From positions 1 through 9,454 of the forward strand of contig JAUVKN010000155.1 of assembly GCA_030596245.1 (NCBI GenBank): a stretch of DNA of 9,454 bases, in the 5' to 3' direction. This document shows positions 1 to 6,177 of this stretch, piece by piece; the first letter of the stretch is position 1, and each line of letters begins with the position of its first letter. Source of the DNA: Bacteroidia bacterium. GTDB taxonomy: Bacteria > Bacteroidota > Bacteroidia > Bacteroidales > GCA-2748055. Below the pieces are notes generated by a model that was not told where the DNA came from, searched no databases, and saw only the letters and a program-made list of their open reading frames with translations. The translations under genes were made by a program, and so were the position numbers.

Positions 1-232
1 AATATGTGTAAAATTTTGCATCAAGTACAAGAAGTAATACGGCAAACAGGATGGAGGCCCCAATCCAGAGCAGCTGCTTCCCGAATCGTTGTGAAAGGTC
101 GAATATACCCGAATCAGCTTCCAAAATGTTGGCCGAATAGATATTCATCCATCCAAATGTTAGCATCACCAACCACATGAGAATGGAGATCCAGTCGAGA
201 TTGGCGAATATATTATTCCTGCGTACCATCAT
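1..232 (-). CDS. rodA: Rod shape-determining protein RodA, SEDS peptidoglycan glycosyltransferase (N-terminal part, cut by window edge)
   Basis: Only the first 77 codons are inside the window; the rest lies beyond position 1. The visible protein starts MMVRRNNIFANLDW and continues into a hydrophobic helix (about residues 16-35) containing FGWMNIYSAN, then a polar stretch and a second helix beginning KQLLWIGASILFAVLL. The N-D-W start followed by GWxNIYSA is the usual beginning of RodA in Bacteroidota. RodA is the integral-membrane SEDS polymerase that makes glycan strands from lipid II and works as a pair with PBP2. The gene starts inside the last codons of mrdA (about 20 nt overlap), which suggests translational coupling. 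Two adjacent in-frame ATGs (230-232 and 227-229) are possible starts, and no strong ribosome binding site picks between them. FtsW is the paralogue to exclude; the position behind mrdA favours RodA. Confidence 0.9.
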   Translation of the reverse strand, partial: MMVRRNNIFANLDWISILMWLVMLTFGWMNIYSANILEADSGIFDLSQRFGKQLLWIGASILFAVLLLVLDAKFYTY

Positions 233-2153
233 TCGTAGTGTTTACAGCTTGTGTTGTATCAGGCAACGTTAATTCAATGGATATTGTATCGGTTAACTGC
301 GACTCAACGGATGTTGTATCGGATCTCCTGGTATTCACAACCGGCTGGGTTAGTTGCATAACCCAGTTTTCATACCAGGTTCGTTTGACTTCACCGGTGA
401 GGTATTTTTCAATCATCAGGCTTGCAATGGGTGCAGCATAGGTGGTGCCGAATCCCTGGTTCTCAACATAAACAGCAATGGCAATCTGTGGATTTTCTTT
501 GGGGGCGAAGGCGATGAAAATTGAGTGGTCGTTTCCATGTGGATTTTCAGCAGTTCCTGTTTTCCCGCATACAGTGATGCCCTGAATCTTTGCATTACGG
601 GCAGTAGAACCAGCACCTCCGTTGATAACCAGATCCATACCCTCTACAACAGGCCCATAGTTGGCCGAGTCAATGGAAGTGATATGTTTTTCAGTATATG
701 AGGGATCGATGGCATCTACCTCTTCTATCGCTTTGACCAGATGGGGGGTGATATAGTAACCGCGGTTGGCAATGGCAGCAGTCATATTGGCCATCTGGAT
801 CGGAGTGACCAGCAATTCGCCCTGACCGATGGCCAGTGACCGTATTGTAAGGTAATTCCAGTGCTCCTCTCCATAGATCCTGTTGTAATAACCTGATTCC
901 GGGATATTGCCATTCAGCTCATTTGTCAGTTCAATACCCAGCGGAGTTGTACAACCCAGTGAAAGCAGGTGCCGTCGCCAGTTGTCATAGGCATTTGCAG
1001 TATTGTTGAATTTCACATCCGTAAGAATGCTTTTCAATACGTTAATGAAATATGTGTTGCAGGAGTTCTGGATGGCTTCAATAAGATTCAAGGGAGTGTC
1101 GTGCAGATGGCACGCGGTATGGATATTTCCCACGTAAAATCCGTAAAAACAGCTGTGTTCGGTGGATACAGAAATAACCTTCTCCTGAAGACCAATGAGG
1201 GCCATGATTGTCTTGAAGGTGGAACCGGGCGGGTATTGTGCCATAAGTGCCCGGTTGAACAGGGGATTCAGGGTATCTGATGCCAGGTTCCCAAACTGTG
1301 TTCTCAGGTTCCTGCCCACCAGCAGGTCAGGAGCATAACTGGGTGCACTTACCAGCGTCAGTACTTCACCTGTGGAAGGTTCCAGGGCTACTATACTTCC
1401 CACATAGGGTGCCATTAGTTTTTCACCATATTCCTGAAGTTCCGCATCCAGCGTTACAGTCAGGTTGTTACCCACCTCTACCGGAACATCAAGTCTGCCC
1501 CCCTGGTAGGATTCAATGGTCTGATTATGTACATCTTTCAGGAATACATTCTTCCCTTTTTGTCCACGTAACTGGGATTCATAGGCCTTTTCAACTCCTG
1601 AAACTCCTATGTAATCTCCCAACTGGTAATAGGGATCATTGTCAAGGATTTGCTGATCCACTTCCCCCACATAACCCAGGGCGTGAGAGGCAATGGGCCT
1701 GGTATATTTTCTCAGGGTACGGGTTTGTACATAGAAACCCGGATATTGGTACATCTTCTCCTGAAACAGGGCTGCGTTTTCATAATTGACCTGTTTCATG
1801 AAGACTGAAGGTACCCTGTATGAATATGTCCGGGCAGTATGAAGCCGTTCTTTTACTCCTTCCCTGGTAATCTTCAGGATCCGGCTCAATTCGGTGGTAT
1901 CGAATGGTTCCAGAAGCCGGGGAGTCACCATGATATCATAAGCAGCCTGATTGAATACCATGATTTCCCCGTTGCGATCAAAAATCAATCCCCTGGCGGG
2001 GTAGATAACCCTGGCACTCTGGGCATTGCTCAAGGCATACTGCTCATAGGATTTGTCAAGTACCTGTATTTGAAACAGACGGATAATGAAAACCAGACCC
2101 ACCAGAATGATTACAACAACAAAAACATACCTTCTGTCAGTAAACTGGTTCAT
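213..2153 (-). CDS. mrdA: Penicillin-binding protein 2 (elongasome peptidoglycan D,D-transpeptidase)
   Basis: 646 residues, a class B PBP. A single N-terminal membrane anchor (about 9-27) is followed by the non-catalytic dimerisation region with RGLIFDRNG (54-62) and GVSGVEKAYESQLRG (183-197). The transpeptidase domain carries all three active-site motifs: S-T-F-K with nucleophile Ser311, S-C-N at 364-366 and K-T-G at 531-533. It crosslinks peptidoglycan side chains in the periplasm during cell elongation, paired with RodA, and is a beta-lactam target. Its start abuts the mreD stop with no gap (TAG-ATG), and its 3' end overlaps rodA, fitting one operon. The catalytic domain ends near residue 590. 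The last 40 or so residues form a polar Thr/Asp/Ser-rich tail with a degenerate 10-residue repeat, probably unstructured and not needed for catalysis (inference). FtsI-type PBP3 is less likely given the mre/rodA neighbours. Confidence 0.96.
   Translation of the reverse strand: MNQFTDRRYVFVVVIILVGLVFIIRLFQIQVLDKSYEQYALSNAQSARVIYPARGLIFDRNGEIMVFNQAAYDIMVTPRLLEPFDTTELSRILKITREGVKERLHTARTYSYRVPSVFMKQVNYENAALFQEKMYQYPGFYVQTRTLRKYTRPIASHALGYVGEVDQQILDNDPYYQLGDYIGVSGVEKAYESQLRGQKGKNVFLKDVHNQTIESYQGGRLDVPVEVGNNLTVTLDAELQEYGEKLMAPYVGSIVALEPSTGEVLTLVSAPSYAPDLLVGRNLRTQFGNLASDTLNPLFNRALMAQYPPGSTFKTIMALIGLQEKVISVSTEHSCFYGFYVGNIHTACHLHDTPLNLIEAIQNSCNTYFINVLKSILTDVKFNNTANAYDNWRRHLLSLGCTTPLGIELTNELNGNIPESGYYNRIYGEEHWNYLTIRSLAIGQGELLVTPIQMANMTAAIANRGYYITPHLVKAIEEVDAIDPSYTEKHITSIDSANYGPVVEGMDLVINGGAGSTARNAKIQGITVCGKTGTAENPHGNDHSIFIAFAPKENPQIAIAVYVENQGFGTTYAAPIASLMIEKYLTGEVKRTWYENWVMQLTQPVVNTRRSDTTSVESQLTDTISIELTLPDTTQAVNTTNDGTQE
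231..320 (-). repeat. Degenerate 30-bp tandem repeat encoding the PBP2 tail
   Basis: The heptamer ttgtatc occurs at 254-260, 284-290 and 314-320, exactly 30 bp apart. Units 261-290 and 291-320 match at 20 of 30 positions by my count; unit 231-260 is more diverged. In the PBP2 frame the units read DTTSVESQLT, DTISIELTLP and DTTQAVNTTN (residues 612-641). It is an in-frame decayed tandem duplication in a low-complexity C-terminal tail. No function can be assigned. Confidence 0.7.
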
Positions 2154-2657
2154 CTATTTCCGGAAAACAAAATATTGGCTCAGTACAATGGTTGAGGCTG
2201 ACAGGATTGAACTCAGGATCACCCTGAGCAAGGTACTGAAAAAATCTTTCAACTGGAATACCTCCAGATAGAAGAGCATGAAGTGGTGAATCACGACGAT
2301 GATAAAGGTATACTTCAGGAACCAGACGAAACCATAATAGTGGATTCGGGGGAAAGTTTCGGGTTCATACCCATCACGTGGAGCAAGCAGGTCAAGCAAG
2401 TATGGTCTGATAAATGCCACAAGAACGGTTGCTGCAGTATGCATTCCCGGCGTGTTCTCAAAGAGGTCAATACCCATGCCAAGAGCAAATCCTGAAAGTA
2501 GTTGCATCCATCGCGGAGTTTCAAAGGGCATGAGAAGGATAAACAAAAGATAGACATAAGGGACCATATAGCCATTGATCATCACATTGTCCATGACCAT
2601 GACCTGGAATATGATCACCACAATGAACCGGACAATATTTCTGGATATGATATACAT
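2154..2657 (-). CDS. mreD: Rod shape-determining protein MreD
   Basis: 167 residues, very hydrophobic, with about five predicted membrane spans (roughly 6-24, 31-46, 50-66, 74-92 and 113-132, with another hydrophobic stretch near 143-162). The motif GFALGMGIDLFENTPGMHT (56-74) matches the G-x-x-x-D pattern typical of MreD in Bacteroidota. MreD is a small inner-membrane protein that binds MreC and helps link cytoplasmic MreB filaments to the periplasmic peptidoglycan enzymes. MreD sequences are poorly conserved, so much of the confidence comes from position: its ATG overlaps the mreC stop by one base (TAATG), and its TAG is immediately followed by the mrdA ATG. Both junctions are arrangements expected for coupled translation. 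Confidence 0.92.
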   Translation of the reverse strand: MYIISRNIVRFIVVIIFQVMVMDNVMINGYMVPYVYLLFILLMPFETPRWMQLLSGFALGMGIDLFENTPGMHTAATVLVAFIRPYLLDLLAPRDGYEPETFPRIHYYGFVWFLKYTFIIVVIHHFMLFYLEVFQLKDFFSTLLRVILSSILSASTIVLSQYFVFRK

Positions 2658-3475
2658 TATCTGGTCCGGTCCTCCAGGTTTAGTTGTTCCTCCTGCCTGT
2701 AATTTCGTATCACATTCACATGGAACAGGCTCTGGAAATCTGTGGATAGTTTGATCTTGATATCATAAAAATTTCCTTTTTCCAGAGAGAAGGATTCAAT
2801 CTTACCCACCCTGATACCCTCGGGGAATATGGAAGAGAATCCACTTGTCAGAACGGTATCACTTTCCAGAATATTCACATGAAAAGGGATTTCTGTAAGA
2901 ATGGCTTGTTGGGGTGACACTCCTTCCCATTGAAGAATGCCTGCATAGTTGTTGGATTTGATCTTCACACTTAACCTGAAGTCTCTGTTGATGACAGGGA
3001 TTACTGTAGCAAAGTTATGGGAGCTTTCAAGCACGATACCCACCAGACCCTGGTCCGATATAACCCCCATGTCTCTGAATACTCCATGTTTCTTTCCCTT
3101 ATCCAGGGTGATGTAGTTGAGTTGCTTAGATATACTGTTATGTACGATACGGGACGGCACATAGAAATAGTGAATTGAGTGTTGAACATCACTAACAACT
3201 GTGGCACTGTCCATGAGCTCGGAGATCTGGCCCAGCTTGTTCCTTAGTTCAACGTTCTCGTATGCAAGTTGCTGATTTACCTCTTTCAGGGAAAAATACT
3301 CCCTGGCACCATCAACTTTGCTGAAAAGATATCCGGTAACCTGCCTGTTCAATCCAACAAGCTTTGATCTTTGGAAGTTGCTGCTCTGGACAATAAAGAC
3401 AATAGCAATTATTTCCAGCAGGATAAACAACAGGAGGTTGGAATACTTCTGAATAAACCTGATCAGCGTCCTCAT
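2657..3475 (-). CDS. mreC: Rod shape-determining protein MreC
   Basis: 272 residues, a usual length for MreC in this phylum. A short cytoplasmic N-terminus (MRTLIRFIQKY) precedes one membrane helix (about 13-30). A heptad-like region (about 58-88, with LKEVNQQLAYENVELRNKL) is the dimerising coiled coil. The periplasmic beta-domains follow, with conserved stretches NYITLDKGKKHGVFRDMGVI (120-139), GLVGIV (143-148) and TSGFSSIFPEGIRVGKI (210-226). MreC is the bitopic scaffold that contacts and activates PBP2/RodA and binds MreD. The gene starts 21 nt after the mreB stop and overlaps mreD by one base. The protein ends in a charged tail (RQEEQLNLEDRTR). Nothing is missing or broken. Confidence 0.95.
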   Translation of the reverse strand: MRTLIRFIQKYSNLLLFILLEIIAIVFIVQSSNFQRSKLVGLNRQVTGYLFSKVDGAREYFSLKEVNQQLAYENVELRNKLGQISELMDSATVVSDVQHSIHYFYVPSRIVHNSISKQLNYITLDKGKKHGVFRDMGVISDQGLVGIVLESSHNFATVIPVINRDFRLSVKIKSNNYAGILQWEGVSPQQAILTEIPFHVNILESDTVLTSGFSSIFPEGIRVGKIESFSLEKGNFYDIKIKLSTDFQSLFHVNVIRNYRQEEQLNLEDRTR

Positions 3476-3496
3476 AATCTATATGCGATCCCGTTC

Positions 3497-4516
3497 CTAA
3501 CGCATAAGGAAGGGGTACTTGTCCACGTTTCTGAGGGCAATTCCTGTTCCACGGGCTACTGCCTGCAATGGATCTTCAGCCACATGGAATGGAATGGAAA
3601 TCTTTTCTGCCAGTCTTCTGTCGAGTCCCCTTAGTAATCCGCCTCCACCTGCCAGATATATCCCTTTGGTTACAATATCGGCATAAAGTTCGGGTGGGGT
3701 CTGTTCCAGTACCGATAGAATGGCAGTCTCAATTTTCGAAATTGATTTGTCAAGGCAGTGTCCGATCTCCTGGTAAGAGATAGGGATCTCGATGGGAAGG
3801 GCAGTCATCAGATTTGGTCCCCTGACATAGAAATCCTGTGGAGGGTCATCCAGCTCCGGAAGTGCTGATCCCACCTGGAATTTAATCTCTTCAGCCGTAC
3901 GTTCCCCAATCTTAATATTATGTTGGTGCCTCATATAGGTCTGAATATCACTTGTGAAACCGTCTCCGGCCATACGGATTGACTGATTGCATACAATGCC
4001 GCCCAGTGCAATCACGGCAATTTCGGTGGTACCGCCACCTATATCCACTACCATGCAACCTTCAGGGGCCTCCACATCCAATCCGATACCGATGGCGGCG
4101 GCCATGGGTTCAAATATCAAATATACATCCCTGCCCCCTGCATGCTCAGATGAATCCCGGACTGCCCTGCGCTCCACCTCTGTACTGCCCGATGGAATAC
4201 ATACTACCATTTTCAAGGAGGGAGAGAACAACCTGCGTTTGGTATTGATCATCTTGATCATTCCCCTGATCATCAGTTCGGCAGCCTGAAAATCAGCGAT
4301 AACACCATCCCTCAGGGGCCTGATGGTCTTGATATCTTCATGGGTTTTGCCGTGCATCTGTCTGGCTTTCTCTCCAATGGCTATCAATTTTCCTGTATGA
4401 CGTTCGATGGCTACAATAGATGGTTCATTGACCACAACTTTTTCATTGTGAATGATGATGGTATTTGCTGTACCCAGGTCAATGGCAAGTTCCTGCTGGA
4501 ATGAAAAAAATCCCAT
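3497..4516 (-). CDS. mreB: Rod shape-determining protein MreB, bacterial actin homologue
   Basis: 339 residues from the preferred start, typical for MreB. Actin-fold nucleotide motifs are intact: phosphate-1 loop DLGTANT (13-19), phosphate-2 loop VVDIGGGTTEIAVI (156-169) and adenosine motif GIYLAGGGGLLRGL (285-298). The stretch TIRPLRDGVIADF (64-76) and VVCIPSG (104-110) are also classic MreB. The protein polymerises with ATP on the inner face of the membrane and orients the elongasome. A longer reading frame begins at a TTG at 4525 (adds three residues), but the ATG at 4516 gives MGFFSF, the usual N-terminus with its amphipathic membrane-binding segment, so I chose it. The spacer to the purH stop is 20 nt and AT-rich, with no clear ribosome binding site. 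A run of seven T (codons 3-5) lies just after the start. Confidence 0.96.
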   Translation of the reverse strand: MGFFSFQQELAIDLGTANTIIIHNEKVVVNEPSIVAIERHTGKLIAIGEKARQMHGKTHEDIKTIRPLRDGVIADFQAAELMIRGMIKMINTKRRLFSPSLKMVVCIPSGSTEVERRAVRDSSEHAGGRDVYLIFEPMAAAIGIGLDVEAPEGCMVVDIGGGTTEIAVIALGGIVCNQSIRMAGDGFTSDIQTYMRHQHNIKIGERTAEEIKFQVGSALPELDDPPQDFYVRGPNLMTALPIEIPISYQEIGHCLDKSISKIETAILSVLEQTPPELYADIVTKGIYLAGGGGLLRGLDRRLAEKISIPFHVAEDPLQAVARGTGIALRNVDKYPFLMR

Positions 4517-4536
4517 ATAATTCAAGTGTTAAATTG

Positions 4537-6060
4537 TCAATGCTTAAAATGTCTGATTCCTGTGAAAACCATGGAGATGCCATGAGTATTACAATAATCG
4601 ATAGATTCCTGGTCACGTACCGAACCTCCAGGTTGAACGACTGCGGTTATGCCTGCTTTTCCAGCAATTTCCACGCTGTCGGCAAACGGGAAAAAAGCAT
4701 CGGAAGCCATCACGGCACCCTTCAGGTCAAATTTGAAATGGCGTGCTTTTTCAATGCTCTGTTTCAAGGCATCTACCCGTGAGGTCTGTCCCACTCCTGA
4801 AGCTACCAGTTGTTTGTCTTTGGCCAGTACAATGGCGTTAGATTTTGTATGCTTCACGATTTTGTTTGCAAAAATCAAATCTGCCAGTTGTTCAGGGGAG
4901 GCTTCTTTTGAGGTTGCTGTTTTCATCTCTGCTTCAGATTCTGTGGACTGGTCACGCTCCTGCAGGATTACACCATTCAGAAGGGTACGCATGATATTAC
5001 CACTCATCTTAATTTCACGCTGAAGTAGAATGATTCTGTTTTTCTTCTGTTTCAGTACCTGGAGGGTATCTTCATCGTAACCGGGCGCAATCACTACTTC
5101 GAAAAAGATCTTGTTCATCTCTTCGGCAGTTTCCACATCGATGGTCCTGTTGGTGATCAATACACCTCCGAAGGCAGAGACCGGATCTCCGGCCAGGGCT
5201 GCGTTCCAGGCATCCACCAGACGATCCCTGGTAGCAAGTCCACAGGCATTGTTATGTTTCATGATGACAAATGTGGTCTCTTCAAATTCGTTGATCAGTC
5301 CCACCGCAGCATCAATATCCAGCAGGTTATTGTAAGAGATCTCTTTGCCATGCAACTGCTCAAACAGTTCATGGAGATTCCCGTAGAAAAGCCCCTCCTG
5401 GTGCGGATTCTCACCATACCTGAGTTTTTTTACCTGCCTTTCACTCACCTTCAGGGCACTTTTTTTCTCCCCGTCAAAATATTTAAAAATCTCTGAATCA
5501 TAGTGGGAAGACACATTGAAAGCGTCGCTTGCAAATTCCCTTCTTGTTTCCAGCGAAGTCTCACCATTGTCCGCTTCAAGGAGAGAAAGCAGTGGTTCGT
5601 ATCGATCTCTGGATGCCACAACAAGAACATCCTTGTAGTTTTTTGCAGCGGCCCGTATCAGGGAAATGCCTCCGATATCAATCTTTTCAATGATCTCCTG
5701 GTCAGGTGCCCCCGATTTGACAGTATCCTCAAAGGGGTACAGGTCCACAATCACAAGATCGATCTGAGGGATCTGGTATTCAGATAGCTGGGCAAGGTCA
5801 TCCTCTATTTCACGGCGGGCCAGGATTCCTCCAAAAACTTTGGGATGAAGTGTTTTAACCCTGCCACCCAGAATTGACGGGTATGTAGTGAGATCCTCCA
5901 CCGCTGTGACTGGAATTCCAAGATCCTTAATAAATTTTTGGGGTCCTCCGGTTGAATATAAAGAGATTCCCAGATTATGAAGCTTTTTCACAATCCTGTC
6001 AAGACCTTTTTTCGAGTATACAGATACAAGCGCACTGGAAATTTGTTTCTGGGAGGTCAT
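4537..6060 (-). CDS. purH: Bifunctional AICAR transformylase / IMP cyclohydrolase
   Basis: 507 residues from the chosen start. The N-terminal MGS-like IMP cyclohydrolase domain (about 1-195) shows LYSTGG (34-39), SILGGRVKTLHPKVFGGIL (62-80), VDLYPF (105-110) and IDIGGISLIRAAAKN (127-141). The C-terminal AICAR transformylase domain shows LRYGENPHQ (213-221), MKHNNACG (267-274), DPVSAFGG (292-299), SNAIVLAK (407-414), GQTSRVDA (424-431) and MASDAFFPF (451-459), ending TGIRHFKH. The enzyme formylates AICAR using 10-formyl-THF and closes the ring to IMP in the cytoplasm. The catalytic Lys-His pair (268-269) is present. The frame continues upstream to an ATG at 6126 and a TTG at 6147, but family N-termini begin near MTSQKQISSALVSVYSKKGL, so ATG 6060 is preferred; it follows an A-rich AAGAAAAACC stretch. 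purH is the first gene of the leftward mre cluster, 20 nt ahead of mreB. Confidence 0.95.
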   Translation of the reverse strand: MTSQKQISSALVSVYSKKGLDRIVKKLHNLGISLYSTGGPQKFIKDLGIPVTAVEDLTTYPSILGGRVKTLHPKVFGGILARREIEDDLAQLSEYQIPQIDLVIVDLYPFEDTVKSGAPDQEIIEKIDIGGISLIRAAAKNYKDVLVVASRDRYEPLLSLLEADNGETSLETRREFASDAFNVSSHYDSEIFKYFDGEKKSALKVSERQVKKLRYGENPHQEGLFYGNLHELFEQLHGKEISYNNLLDIDAAVGLINEFEETTFVIMKHNNACGLATRDRLVDAWNAALAGDPVSAFGGVLITNRTIDVETAEEMNKIFFEVVIAPGYDEDTLQVLKQKKNRIILLQREIKMSGNIMRTLLNGVILQERDQSTESEAEMKTATSKEASPEQLADLIFANKIVKHTKSNAIVLAKDKQLVASGVGQTSRVDALKQSIEKARHFKFDLKGAVMASDAFFPFADSVEIAGKAGITAVVQPGGSVRDQESIDYCNTHGISMVFTGIRHFKH

Positions 6061-6101
6061 TGGTTTTTCTTGATATATCTGGCTATTTTTATCTTTCTTT
6101 G

Positions 6102-6133
6102 CAAAAGAAGCTGTTTCCGGTGACATTACGAAA
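6102..6133 (-). promoter_or_regulatory. Weak candidate promoter for purH-mre cluster (Bacteroidota type)
   Basis: On the minus strand TTCTTTTG (6102-6109) resembles the Bacteroidota -7 element TAnnTTTG with one mismatch. Twenty bases upstream is TTTC (6130-6133), one base off the -33 TTTG. A transcript would start near 6095-6097 and leave a leader of roughly 35 nt before the purH ATG at 6060, which fits that start over the longer reading frame. The match is imperfect and the region is AT-rich, so chance is quite possible. Confidence 0.25.
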
Positions 6134-6139
6134 CGGAAA
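6114..6139. repeat. Short inverted repeat in the divergent purH/permease region
   Basis: TTTCCG (6114-6119) and CGGAAA (6134-6139) are perfect inverted 6-mers separated by 14 bases. The position between two divergent genes, and over the candidate purH -33 element, would suit an operator. The arms are short and no known regulator site is recognised. It could be chance. Confidence 0.25.
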
Positions 6140-6177
6140 GGCAACAATTTATTAATGAAGGCAACAATTTATTCATG
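6138..6177 (+). repeat. 20-bp tandem duplication covering the permease start codon
   Basis: Copy 1 (6138-6157) is aaggcaacaatttattaatg and copy 2 (6158-6177) differs from it at one base (a to c at position 17). Each copy ends in ATG. The second ATG (6175) starts the ABC permease. The first (6155) lies in another frame and opens a 12-codon frame, MKATIYSWVLFG, ending at TGA 6191-6193 inside the permease gene. The only purine-rich Shine-Dalgarno-like stretch (AAGG) is also duplicated, 13 nt before each ATG. It looks like a recent slippage or duplication event. Confidence 0.9.

Noticed and set aside
1280..1789. Plus-strand open frame of 169 residues opposite mrdA
   Set aside because: It is antisense to the transpeptidase domain of a clearly real gene; the composition is Pro/His-rich and shows no family motif, as expected for a shadow frame.
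4504..4513. Seven-T run in the first codons of mreB as a programmed frameshift or broken gene
   Set aside because: The frame is intact on both sides and encodes the normal MGFFSF start; no alternative frame product is supported.
6063..6101. Possible plus-strand promoter for the permease (TATCTTTC at 6090-6097)
   Set aside because: It resembles a -7 element by one mismatch, but no TTTG sits at the right distance upstream; the stretch is simply T-rich.
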